Position numbers and translations under genes: made by a program
Shown: piece after piece, positions 25,833 to 34,307 of the stretch
Layout of the letters: each line of letters begins with the position of its first letter
How positions within the stretch are numbered: the stretch's first letter is position 1
The notes under the pieces: model-generated
Told to the model about the DNA's origin: nothing
What the model saw: the letters and a program-made list of their open reading frames with translations, nothing else
Databases searched by the model: none
Assembly: GCA_021846285.1 (NCBI GenBank)
Contig: JAJZCB010000002.1
Coordinates: 1 to 64,000 of the forward strand
DNA from: Bacillota bacterium
GTDB lineage: Bacteria > Bacillota > Bacilli > Alicyclobacillales > SLC66
DNA: 64,000 bases
Reading direction: 5' to 3'

Positions 25833-26120
25833 ATGACGGAAGTCGACACATTAAACCGCAGCATTGTCGTCGGAGAGTTGTTGTTTGTACCCGCGTTCAT
25901 CGTTTGGATTATGCACGGACTCCCGTCTCATGAATGGACAATCAGGCAGATAGTCGCTCACACGGATGCCTTTTTAAGCCATCTTGGTTGGATGGGCTGG
26001 GTCGGTCTTGCGTTAGGACTGTTGGGGTCGATGTTCATTGGCCTGTTGATACAAATTGGTACACAGGAAATCGTTTGGCGATTGAACGAAAGAAGGGGTA
26101 AAAAAAACACGTCTGATTAG
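25833..26120 (+). CDS. Small two-helix membrane protein
   Basis: 95 residues with hydrophobic helices at about residues 12-31 and 52-76, and a charged C-terminus ending RRGKKNTSD. GAGAGGGG fits ATG 25833 better than ATG 25827. Between virB4 and topB; probably a transfer-associated membrane protein. Confidence 0.5.
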   Translation: MTEVDTLNRSIVVGELLFVPAFIVWIMHGLPSHEWTIRQIVAHTDAFLSHLGWMGWVGLALGLLGSMFIGLLIQIGTQEIVWRLNERRGKKNTSD

Positions 26121-26126
26121 AGAGAG

Positions 26127-26384
26127 GTGACGCATGGTGGGAAAATGGAAGTCACATTGGATGCAGCGACCGCCATGGTGGTGTTTATGCTTATCCTTGC
26201 ATTCGGAATTCACTTGCCTGTTCACGGGATCTTCAGAGTGAATTTCTTTGGGATGACCGTACCCGCTTGGGCAGCTAGCATCGGCTCCATACTCGGACTG
26301 ATCGTGTCAGGACTTCTTGGCGTCTGGACAGGAGCCAAGGTAGATGAAGTCGTGATTCGGAGAACAATTCGAAGAAGCGCGTAG
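26127..26384 (+). CDS. Small two-helix membrane protein
   Basis: 85 residues from GTG 26127, or 79 from ATG 26145. Helices at about residues 12-32 and 45-66; the C-terminus ends with several Arg. No family recognised. Same operon as its neighbours. Confidence 0.45.
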   Translation: MTHGGKMEVTLDAATAMVVFMLILAFGIHLPVHGIFRVNFFGMTVPAWAASIGSILGLIVSGLLGVWTGAKVDEVVIRRTIRRSA

Positions 26385-26468
26385 TCAAAGTGATTCATCG
26401 CGAAAAGTCGAAAAGTAGAATGGGGAATCACCATTGCGGCGCAAGGGAAATCACGGGATGCGAATGGT

Positions 26469-26959
26469 GTGGAATTGGGATCTCATGGCTTAAGAGTCAT
26501 CGCGTGGACTGTCTCTGTCGTATGCGCGACGTTCCTGTTTCAGTTTTCGACAACGGGTTTCGCGGAAGTGGGCGCGCTCGTCCTGGGCACGCTCGGCGTC
26601 TCGGGTGAGCTGAGTGCCGTCTGGCGCTCGTCGTCATGTGTGGTGCGTGGTTGGCGTTTATAGGCGTCTGCTTATCGTTTGTCTGGCAGGCGTCAGACGC
26701 GGCGATCAGCTGGTGTGAAACGACTTGGCCGACCCATCCTTGGGCACTTCGCTTGGTGGAGTGGGGCCATCGGTTCGGAACGAAAGCAAAGCGCTCGGGG
26801 GATTGGACGGATCGAACCGGGATGGCAGCTATCGTGGTTGGAGCGTTTATGGTGGCCCAGTCGCTATCGGCTCTTGAGATGATCGTCGCCGGTTTTATCA
26901 TGGCCGGCCATGCCCACCCTTATGATGATGTTATAGTGCCAGAAGAGATGAAACACTAG
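26469..26959 (+). pseudogene. Membrane protein gene split by a frameshift
   Basis: Frame one (26469-26663) codes a membrane helix and the start of a second one. The other frame (26636-26959) continues the hydrophobic sequence; reading back from its ATG the codons CTG GCG CTC GTC GTC extend the same helix. The two halves fit one protein of about 160 residues joined near 26623. Either a mutation, a sequencing error or a programmed frameshift. Confidence 0.5.
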
Positions 26960-26989
26960 GTTATTCCTATAATCCGGGAGGTATTCATC

Positions 26990-29068
26990 ATGAAACTCGT
27001 CATTACCGAGAAACCAAGTGTGGCTCGCGACATCGCGGCTGTACTGGGAAAGGTCACGCGCAAAGAAGGATACATGGAAGCCGGTGATTACACCGTCACC
27101 TACGCCGTGGGGCACTTGGTGGGTCTAGCCGACGCCGATGCCTATAACACCAGATACAAGTCCTGGCGCATCGAGGATTTGCCGATCCTACCCGAAACAT
27201 TTCGCCTTGTCGTTCTCGATCATGCAAAAGCGCAGTATAAGATCGTGGCCCAACTCCTGAAACAGGCCAAGGAAGTGATCGTGGCCACCGATGCTGGCCG
27301 CGAGGGACAACTGATTTACGAACTGATTGCGCGTCAATCCGGATACAAGGGCCCGACGAAACGTCTCTGGTTGTCCTCCATGACTGAATCCGCGATCCGG
27401 GAGGCTTTCGGACGACTCCGAAATAATCAGGAGTACCAACCGCTCTATGCGGCCGCCATCTCACGCAGCGAAGCCGACTGGCTGGTCGGAATCAACGCCA
27501 CCCGCTGTATGACCGTCAAGGGTGGCACGAAACTGCCTGTTGGCCGCGTTCAGACGCCTACCCTTGCCATGATTGTAGACCGTGATCTGACCATTGAGCA
27601 GTTCGCCCCCGTTTCTTATTTTGAAGTCGTAGCCACGTTCGCGCACGAGGACGGCGGCACGTACACCGGAAAGTGGACAAAGGACAAGCAGACCCGCCTT
27701 GATGATCTGGCAATGGCCACGGCGATTGCAGATGCAGTAAGAAATAAAATGGGTCGGGTGGAGAAGGTTGAAACAAAACCTAAATTGGAGCAGCCACCCC
27801 TATTGTTCGATCTGACGTCGTTGCAGCGTAAAGCCAACCAACTGTGGGGATTCACCGCCGACCAGACATTAAAGCTGGCTCAAGCACTATACGAAACGCA
27901 TAAGGTTCTCACGTATCCGCGCACCGACAGTCGCTATATCAGCCAAGACATCGTGCCAACGCTTCCGGAACGACTTCGGGCAGCCGCCACGGCTGTGCCT
28001 GTTCTTTCAAATCTGATCGGTTCTGCTACAACGCAGCCTGGGAAACGTGTGGTAGACGACAAAAAAGTCACCGATCACCACGCCATCATTCCCACGGACA
28101 AGCGGCCAGGGTCCCTTAATGACCAGGAACGCAGGCTCTATGAGTTGGTCTCGCGCCAAACCTTGGCAGCCCTCCTGCCGGCCGCAGAGTGGTCCTTGAC
28201 CACCATTGAAACAATCGTTCATCAGGAGTTGTTTCGAACCACCGGTCGCACGCTGGTGTCACTCGGTTGGCGTGCGGCTCTTGGTGATCAAGCAGACGAC
28301 GAAAAGCGAGAGGAAGAGGATGACTCTACATCCCTGCTACCCGCCGTCAAACAAGGTGATCCGTCCTCTGTCGAGTCCGTAGAAGCCTTGGCCAAGCAAA
28401 CGAAGCCCCCAGGGCACTTTACGGAGGCATCCCTGCTGGCGGCCATGGAGAGTGCCGGCAAACAGATTGATGACGCCGAACTGGCCGGAGCCATGAAGGA
28501 ACGCGGACTCGGAACGCCGGCCACACGGGCCGCCACAATCGAAAAGCTAAAACGTGACGGCCTCATCCAGGTGCAGAAAAAGCAGCTCACTGCGACGCAA
28601 AAAGGTCGCGAACTGATCACCACCATTCCGATCGCGGTTCTCAAGTCACCGGAGCTCACCGGTGAATGGGAGGCCAAGCTCAAACGCATGGAACAAAGTC
28701 AGTACGATCGACAGGCATTTATTCAGGAAATTCATCAATTTACACGCGACGTGATCACGCAGATCACTTCACAAACCATCACCATTGCGACTGATCCAAA
28801 AGCAGGCATTGGTCAATGTCCAAAGTGTGGCGCACCTATGCAAGAATCACCCAAAGCGTTCGGCTGCAGCGCCTGGAAAGGCGGTTGCGATTTTAAGGTC
28901 TGGAAAAAGATTTCCGGGCACAAGATGACCGTCGGCCAGGTCAAGGAACTGGTCACCAAGGGAATCACCAAGTCACTGAAATTCCAATCCAAAACCGGAA
29001 AAGACTTCGAGGCCCAACTGAAGCTTGTAGACGGTAAAGTGGAATTTGCTTTTGCAGCTCACAAATAG
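26990..29068 (+). CDS. topB: DNA topoisomerase III
   Basis: 692 residues, type IA topoisomerase. N-terminal TOPRIM domain with EKPS and ATDAGREGQ (residues 7-106), the active-site YPRTDSRY near residue 310, the RGLGTPATRA motif near 505, and a C-terminal zinc ribbon CPKCGAPMQ. It relaxes and unlinks single-stranded DNA. TopB is regularly part of Gram-positive ICEs, where it helps processing or replication of the transferred strand. GGGAGG precedes the ATG. Confidence 0.93.
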   Translation: MKLVITEKPSVARDIAAVLGKVTRKEGYMEAGDYTVTYAVGHLVGLADADAYNTRYKSWRIEDLPILPETFRLVVLDHAKAQYKIVAQLLKQAKEVIVATDAGREGQLIYELIARQSGYKGPTKRLWLSSMTESAIREAFGRLRNNQEYQPLYAAAISRSEADWLVGINATRCMTVKGGTKLPVGRVQTPTLAMIVDRDLTIEQFAPVSYFEVVATFAHEDGGTYTGKWTKDKQTRLDDLAMATAIADAVRNKMGRVEKVETKPKLEQPPLLFDLTSLQRKANQLWGFTADQTLKLAQALYETHKVLTYPRTDSRYISQDIVPTLPERLRAAATAVPVLSNLIGSATTQPGKRVVDDKKVTDHHAIIPTDKRPGSLNDQERRLYELVSRQTLAALLPAAEWSLTTIETIVHQELFRTTGRTLVSLGWRAALGDQADDEKREEEDDSTSLLPAVKQGDPSSVESVEALAKQTKPPGHFTEASLLAAMESAGKQIDDAELAGAMKERGLGTPATRAATIEKLKRDGLIQVQKKQLTATQKGRELITTIPIAVLKSPELTGEWEAKLKRMEQSQYDRQAFIQEIHQFTRDVITQITSQTITIATDPKAGIGQCPKCGAPMQESPKAFGCSAWKGGCDFKVWKKISGHKMTVGQVKELVTKGITKSLKFQSKTGKDFEAQLKLVDGKVEFAFAAHK

Positions 29069-29135
29069 GGGGATTTCCTATGTGCTTTCTTATCCGTTCT
29101 TCTCCTGCCCGTTCGACACAACAAACTGCATACAG

Positions 29136-29256
29136 CGTCACAGTAGACTATACGCTAACCTGACGTCAGCCGGATAACGGATAACACGTCAGATTAGGGT
29201 TTGTTTAGCGATTTATTTACACACGTCACAGATAGTTAAAGACTTATTCCTGACGA
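29136..29256. promoter_or_regulatory. Putative res site of the serine recombinase
   Basis: The 210 bases between topB and the resolvase gene hold repeated CGTCA/TGACG motifs: at 29136, the palindrome CTGACGTCAG at 29159-29168, 29186, 29223 and 29250. CTAACCTGACGT (29155-29166) and ACGTCAGATTAG (29186-29197) form an 11-of-12 inverted repeat. Several inverted subsites before a resolvase gene are typical of a res site. Confidence 0.55.
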
Positions 29257-29278
29257 ATTGGGAATGGATGGTGATTTC

Positions 29279-29836
29279 ATGCAGGGTCATCGCATTGGCT
29301 ATGTGAGAGTCAGTAGCTTCGACCAGAATCCGGAACGTCAATTAGAGCAGATTCAAGTCGATCGATTATTCACGGATAAAGCTTCAGGTAAAGATACGAT
29401 GCGACCGCAGTTAGAGGCGCTCCTCACATTTGTCCGCGAAGGGGATACGGTCGTCGTGCACAGTATGGATCGCTTGGCTCGCAATTTGGACGATTTACGG
29501 CGTGTCGTGCAAGATATGACAAGACGGGGTATACGGATTGAATTCGTCAAGGAAGGTCTCACGTTTACCGGTGAGGATTCCCCGATGGCCAATCTGATGT
29601 TGTCCGTCATGGGGGCATTTGCGGAGTTTGAGCGAGCTTTGATCCGTGAGCGCCAGCGTGAAGGCATCGCTCTGGCGAAGCAGCGCGGTGCCTATCGGGG
29701 GCGAAAGAAATCGCTGGCCTCCGAACAGGTGGCCCAACTCCGGGAGCGTGCCAAGGCCGGAGAACAAAAGGCACACTTGGCGCGCGAGTTTGGCATTAGT
29801 CGCGAGACGGTATATCAATACTTGCGTGTGGACTGA
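29279..29836 (+). CDS. Serine recombinase, Tn3 resolvase/invertase family
   Basis: 185 residues. Catalytic serine in YVRVSSFDQNPERQLEQ, conserved DRLARNLDDL and a GAFAEFERALIRERQREG helix, then a C-terminal helix-turn-helix HLAREFGISRETVYQYL. Small resolvases cut and rejoin at a res site to resolve cointegrates or invert DNA. Usual length for the family. It is too small to be a large serine integrase, so it is probably not the element's integrase. Confidence 0.92.
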   Translation: MQGHRIGYVRVSSFDQNPERQLEQIQVDRLFTDKASGKDTMRPQLEALLTFVREGDTVVVHSMDRLARNLDDLRRVVQDMTRRGIRIEFVKEGLTFTGEDSPMANLMLSVMGAFAEFERALIRERQREGIALAKQRGAYRGRKKSLASEQVAQLRERAKAGEQKAHLAREFGISRETVYQYLRVD

Positions 29837-29927
29837 CCAATGTCCATTTCCTATGCAGCTCACTCATCCTGCTGAGTCAGCCAATGCCATCAGTAACGAG
29901 AAAAAAGTACATGGATCTGTTGTTAAG

Positions 29928-29956
29928 GCGCATCTCTCTCGGGATGCGCTTTTTTT
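29928..29956 (+). terminator. Rho-independent terminator after the resolvase gene
   Basis: GCGCATC (29928-29934) pairs with GATGCGC (29943-29949), followed by seven T (29950-29956). The T-run leads directly into leader copy C. Confidence 0.8.
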
Positions 29957-30016
29957 GTCGCCCGATCTCCTAAAGGTGACGAAGCATTGATCTGCTTCAC
30001 AACGAGAGAGGAGATT
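29957..30016 (+). promoter_or_regulatory. GTCRCCC leader (copy C), before the amidoligase gene
   Basis: GTCGCCC (29957-29963) follows the terminator T-run. ATCTCC (29965-29970) can pair with GGAGAT (30010-30015), the ribosome-binding site of the gene at 30021, but with a 39-base loop, so pairing is less sure here. The stretch from the T-run to AGGTGA matches copies D and E closely. Confidence 0.5.
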
Positions 30017-30020
30017 GGTT

Positions 30021-31910
30021 ATGCCAAGAAACACGGCATCACAAAGCGACCGTCCACGAGTACCTTGTCGCGTATGTACACGTCCCTTGCGAGCACCATA
30101 CAGCGTTATGGCTGGTGTGGGTCCGGTCTGTTTAAAACGACAAAGAAGCAGTGCCCGAGCCCTACTCACCACGTTGTACCGGAGTGGTGAAGCAGAAAAT
30201 CTCATCCGAAGCGGGCGAATAAGCTCTGGCGACGTGAATGCTCTGCAAGACCGTGCCGCTTTGCAGAGCGCAGAGCGGTTTGGCGCAGTTGCCACGTCAG
30301 AGGATAGGCAGTTGTTCTCCGCCCTGTATGGCATGAGCCACCAAGAGATGTCGCTGTTGTCCGATGAGATGGTGCGCACTGTGTACCGGGAACGTCGCCG
30401 ACAGGTTCGACCGTCCGAGTCGCCTGTCGACGTGATGCTTGCGTCGGAAACGCGGGGCGGAGAAGAGAACGTGTCCGTCCAATGGGTCACAGAGCACGCC
30501 GCCATCACGAGTTCCCAAGGTGGGGGCAACTACGTGGTGACTCATGAGACCTGTACGTGTCCGCAGTTTTTGTATCGAGTCCGCTTGCATCCGGAGTTGT
30601 ATCCCAGTGGATGTCGGCATATGCAGGCGCTGCAGTCGGCCCGGCAGATGGTGGAGGCGAGTCGCTCCGCGTCAGCAAGACAGCAGGCGGTGGCATGGTT
30701 GGAGACGCATCCGGAGACAGCGCCGCCTTCTGCAGAACCTGTGTTGCCGGCGCCGACCGCAGAGCCCGTTCCCATCACGCCACCGCGTGGGGCACCAATC
30801 ATCCCTCCAGAACCAACGCGACCGTCGCAGGTGCAAAATACGCTACGGATCCGGCCTCAGTTCGCCTCGGCACAAATGACGGACGATGCCATGCGCGAAG
30901 AGATCTTGAATACCTGGCGGGAGACACGGGCGTTCGATGGCTTGTGGATGCAAGAAGACGAAGCTGCATTTGCTCGTCTGATGGAACAGGCAACCGCCGA
31001 CTGGGAGCTGGTGACGGACGGCTCCGTACTGGGGGGCACGGGCAACACATTTGGCGTTGAGTTGGAAATGAAGTTTCGGAGCGGAGACGCCATGCGTCGA
31101 GCGGTATTGGAGATGTATCAGGACGGCCTGACCAACCATCGGGAGCAGCAACGCTACCACGAGCCGGGGTCAGGAGGGATGTGGGTTCCCACTCGCGACA
31201 GATCCTTGGGATCGTATGGTCTTGAAATGGTGTCGCCCGTACTGCAAGACCGACCGGAAGATTGGGAAGGATTGCAGCACATCCTGGATGTGGCCAAGAG
31301 GCACGGTGCGTATGTCGATGCGGGGTGTGGCACGCATACCAACATTGGCGCTGGACCGCTGGATTCCCGGACGTTCAATTGGCAGCGCTTGGCTCGCGTG
31401 GGCGTTGCGCATGAAAGGACGCTGTACCGGATGGGTGGGGCAGATAGCGAACAGTTTCGGCAAACCGGGGAGCCCGGTCGGCATCGGGGCACCTTCTATG
31501 TGAACCCATTCGACCGGGTGGTGAAGATCGGAGACCGCACATCGCCCATCGTGGCCCGAAATCGTTTGGGGGGCGACCACACCAAAATCTTCAACTGTAC
31601 GCATGATAACCGGATCGAGATGCGGTATCCAAACGGTACGCTCGACCTGCAGCAAATTCAGGCCAATGTTATCGTCAATAATGCGATGGTCCATCAGGCC
31701 GCGGCGATCAAAAAACGGATGCCGCAGGATCGAACAACACCAAAACTGAGCGACGCAGCGCAGCATGATCGATTGCATCGTCCGTACGGATCGCCAGCGG
31801 TAGCTTTGAATGAAGAACAAGCGTTCAAGCGATTTCTCGACTTTTTGGGCACGTCGATCGATCGGAAGGCGGCTGCGTGGCTCTGGAAGCGAGGCCGAGC
31901 ACTGCAGTAA
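30021..31910 (+). CDS. DUF6011 - SWIM zinc finger - putative amidoligase fusion protein
   Basis: 629 residues with three modules. Residues 15-40 match the DUF6011 ribbon (CRVCTRPL ... GVGPVC). Residues 170-205 have a SWIM-like C-x-C-x(n)-C-x-H finger, TCTCPQF and GCRHMQAL. A Pro-rich linker follows. From about 340 a putative amidoligase domain (COOH-NH2 ligase, glutamine-synthetase-like fold): FGVELEMK, a DAGCGTHTNIGA loop and EMRYPNGTLD. Such enzymes join a glutamate or an amine by ATP. With the cyclotransferase at 34308 it could form a tag-and-untag pair. The reaction and substrate are inferred. Confidence 0.7.
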   Translation: MPRNTASQSDRPRVPCRVCTRPLRAPYSVMAGVGPVCLKRQRSSARALLTTLYRSGEAENLIRSGRISSGDVNALQDRAALQSAERFGAVATSEDRQLFSALYGMSHQEMSLLSDEMVRTVYRERRRQVRPSESPVDVMLASETRGGEENVSVQWVTEHAAITSSQGGGNYVVTHETCTCPQFLYRVRLHPELYPSGCRHMQALQSARQMVEASRSASARQQAVAWLETHPETAPPSAEPVLPAPTAEPVPITPPRGAPIIPPEPTRPSQVQNTLRIRPQFASAQMTDDAMREEILNTWRETRAFDGLWMQEDEAAFARLMEQATADWELVTDGSVLGGTGNTFGVELEMKFRSGDAMRRAVLEMYQDGLTNHREQQRYHEPGSGGMWVPTRDRSLGSYGLEMVSPVLQDRPEDWEGLQHILDVAKRHGAYVDAGCGTHTNIGAGPLDSRTFNWQRLARVGVAHERTLYRMGGADSEQFRQTGEPGRHRGTFYVNPFDRVVKIGDRTSPIVARNRLGGDHTKIFNCTHDNRIEMRYPNGTLDLQQIQANVIVNNAMVHQAAAIKKRMPQDRTTPKLSDAAQHDRLHRPYGSPAVALNEEQAFKRFLDFLGTSIDRKAAAWLWKRGRALQ

Positions 31911-31928
31911 TAGTTCCGCTTGTCATTG

Positions 31929-31957
31929 TTGACAAACAGCGAACACAATAGTATACT
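31929..31957 (+). promoter_or_regulatory. Consensus-like sigma-A promoter
   Basis: TTGACA (31929-31934), 17-base spacer, TATACT (31952-31957). It would drive the gene at 32015, 57 bases downstream. One of the best promoter matches in the window. Confidence 0.8.
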
Positions 31958-32014
31958 AAAATCAACAAAAGACGGGCGGATGTTGTTGTCTATCGAAAAG
32001 GGGAGGTCGGTTGC

Positions 32015-32710
32015 ATGAAGCTCAACTTTAATTACGAGGAAAATTTACGATTTGTTCCAGACACAGAGGACCCTACACGCGACTTCTATATCATGGACGA
32101 ACAGGGTCGTCGTTTTGAAACGAACGATCCGGTGATGCTGCTTGATGTCGTGACCGGCGAGTTCTACGCCGATTGCGACGATTACCCGACACAGGGGTTT
32201 TTACTCCAGCGAGCGCTGAAGAATTTGGCGCTCGAACTGTCCATGACAGGGGTCTACGCACAACTGTATGATGCCAGCGGCTTGATCTTCGACGCCAACT
32301 TCCCCGGCGCCGAATGGCAGAATCCAAACGAACCCGTGTTGCTCGATGGATGGGATGCTGAAACTACCCTACTCGGGCTGATTCGCGCCGGCAAGTTTAA
32401 AGTGTTCGAAAAAGTACCGTGGCTTACGGCCACGGTTGGTCACGTGGGCTGCGCGGGCTGTGCGTTCAACCAGGTGCTGGAGGATGGCATTCCCCGATGC
32501 ATGGAGAACAACAATATGCCTGTGGCTAACGTCACGTGGGAGGGGGCCTGTGCCTTCAGCGCAACGGAAGGTGTCCGTTATCCCGAGTACGTCGAAGCGA
32601 CAGCCGACAACATGGTGGATCCATCGTACAAGGCGGATTGGAATCCGATCGCCGAGCGCAAAGAGGAAATGGATGGGGCGCGGTGCAGCTGGACGGATAG
32701 CCAGCAGTAA
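32015..32710 (+). CDS. Hypothetical protein with cysteine cluster
   Basis: 231 residues, acidic. The first 130 residues are a mixed alpha/beta domain; around residues 140-185 four cysteines stand in GCAGCAFNQ, CMENN and GACAF, possibly a metal or iron-sulfur site. No family recognised. GGGGAGGTCGG precedes the ATG. It has its own promoter and a terminator, so it is a single-gene unit. Confidence 0.6.
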   Translation: MKLNFNYEENLRFVPDTEDPTRDFYIMDEQGRRFETNDPVMLLDVVTGEFYADCDDYPTQGFLLQRALKNLALELSMTGVYAQLYDASGLIFDANFPGAEWQNPNEPVLLDGWDAETTLLGLIRAGKFKVFEKVPWLTATVGHVGCAGCAFNQVLEDGIPRCMENNNMPVANVTWEGACAFSATEGVRYPEYVEATADNMVDPSYKADWNPIAERKEEMDGARCSWTDSQQ

Positions 32711-32725
32711 ACGGAGTAGAGGGGC

Positions 32726-32789
32726 GTTGCGCACCGCTTTCGGCGCAACCGGGTGCCGTACGCGGAAGGGGGAGGCACCCATTTTATTT
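32726..32789 (+). terminator. Double hairpin terminator
   Basis: GTTGCGC/GCGCAAC (32726-32749) is followed by GGGTGCC (32751-32757) pairing with GGCACCC (32774-32780) and then ATTTTATTT. Ends the 32015 transcript. Confidence 0.6.
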
Positions 32790-32943
32790 GCGGGATGCGG
32801 CTCAGCGTCGGCGACATGTCTATCTGTGATGGAACGACGGGGTGCCGACTAATGGATCCGGCTCCACGAACAGTTTTTTGGCACGCAAACGATATTTAGA
32901 ACCGTCCAGAGAGTGTTACGCTGAGTGGTGAGGGGAGATTGTT

Positions 32944-33460
32944 ATGGCAGAAAAAACGAAACCCTATTCGGACATTGAAGCCTATGAAAAGAAACTCCGC
33001 GCCGTCATGGCTCGTCTGGGTGTGGAGGAGTGGGACTGGAACCGGGATCGCCATGGAGGATGGGTGGAGTTTCGACTTCGGGGAGAACTGTATCGATTTG
33101 ATCACACCACGGAAAAAGCGCGGGAACGAGGCATGGACCTCAAGTACGGTCGAGAGGCGTTTGCCCAACTCGTTCTCGCACTCGAAGATCTCGCCCGGAT
33201 CTCGGAGCGCGGCATCTACGAGTTGTCCACATGGATTGCAGGCATGCGGTATCTGCCCCCTGCCAAGGAGTTGCCGGCCTGTTTTCGGGAACTGGGCTTT
33301 GAAGAGTGGCCGGGCGACGAGGCGGAAATTCGGGACCGATACCGAGCCCTGGCGAAATCCGCGCATCCGGACGCAGGTGGATCGGAAGAGGTGTTCTTGC
33401 GTCTGCCAGGAGTCGACGGAGCAGGCACTTCGGCTGTTTTCGGACAAGAGAAATGGCTGA
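32944..33460 (+). pseudogene. J-domain protein with probable frameshift
   Basis: The first 150 codons read well and end in a J-domain-like stretch, RDRYRALAKSAHPDAGGSEE then VF, with the HPD motif. At about 33405 the frame runs on into unlikely sequence up to 33567, while the +1 frame gives QESTEQALRLFSDKRNG and a stop at 33460, a natural ending. A single extra base near 33405 best explains this. J-domain proteins work with DnaK; here the partner is unknown. May be a real mutation or a sequence error. Confidence 0.6.
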
Positions 33461-33640
33461 CGGCCGCGGGGCGAAAATCGGCATTCTTGGCGGCGATGCA
33501 TCCGTGCTACTACCTGGTTTCTGCACGTACGTTTGCGGCTGCTGAAGCCAACGATAAAGGGCCGTGATCCAGCGGCACTCCGCGTCAATGAAGCGGAAAT
33601 ACGCGAGTAGTTCGTTCAACTCAAATTTCCGGAGGCCTCT

Positions 33641-34225
33641 ATGAAATACAACGCAGAAAAGATTCGTGCCCTTCGCGCCACACGCGGTGCTCGTCTGGAG
33701 GACGTAGCAAAGGTGGTCGGTATTTCGGCCGGATACCTGTCGCTGATCGAACGTGGCACGAAGAAGAGTATGTCGGCCAAGGTTGCCAAAGTGCTGGCGG
33801 ACTTTTATGGCGTGCCGTTTGAGTCATTTTCAGACGAAACGCCTCCGCAACGGAACGATGGAAAAGAAGGCGAAATGAATATTGTACTCTTTCGCCGCCT
33901 GCGCGTGGAGAAAGGGGTCAGTCTCAGCGCCGTGGCCAAGGCGGTGGGCATCGACAAATCCACCCTGTCCCTCATCGAAACGGGAAAACGCATGGCTCCT
34001 CATTACGATACAGTGGTCAAACTGGCGAAGTATTACGGGGTGGATCCAGATACCCTGATGAAGCCGAAAACGGGTCAGAAAGAGATTCCAGACCTGACCA
34101 GATTTCTGTGGGAACACCCGCAATTCACTTTTGAAGGCGAGCTGGTGGACATTGGCTCAGAAGGTGAGACAGAACGCTTGATGATGGCCATTCGCATGGG
34201 CATCGTGTGGGCGAAACACAAATAA
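33641..34225 (+). CDS. Protein with two tandem XRE helix-turn-helix domains
   Basis: 194 residues: first helix-turn-helix at residues 5-62 (ARLEDVAKVVGISAGYLSLI), second at residues 82-140 (VSLSAVAKAVGIDKSTLSLI), then a C-terminal region of about 50 residues. Two fused Cro/C1 domains in one chain could bind both halves of an operator without dimerising. The site GGAGG before ATG 33641 is itself in a small palindrome, GGAGGCCTC. Confidence 0.8.
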   Translation: MKYNAEKIRALRATRGARLEDVAKVVGISAGYLSLIERGTKKSMSAKVAKVLADFYGVPFESFSDETPPQRNDGKEGEMNIVLFRRLRVEKGVSLSAVAKAVGIDKSTLSLIETGKRMAPHYDTVVKLAKYYGVDPDTLMKPKTGQKEIPDLTRFLWEHPQFTFEGELVDIGSEGETERLMMAIRMGIVWAKHK

Positions 34226-34307
34226 CCATCGCGGGGCGTCAACAGGCTTCCACCGCGCTGAGCCTCATCAGCGCGTTCCAATATGACAAACCGAGAGGGT
34301 GACTGAC

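Noticed and set aside
29279-29836. Serine recombinase taken as the integrase of the element
   Set aside because: At 185 residues it belongs to the small resolvase/invertase group; integrases of this class are much larger.
33450-33545. 30-codon frame starting ATG 33453 after the J-domain gene
   Set aside because: Too short, overlaps the frameshifted tail and has no ribosome-binding site.
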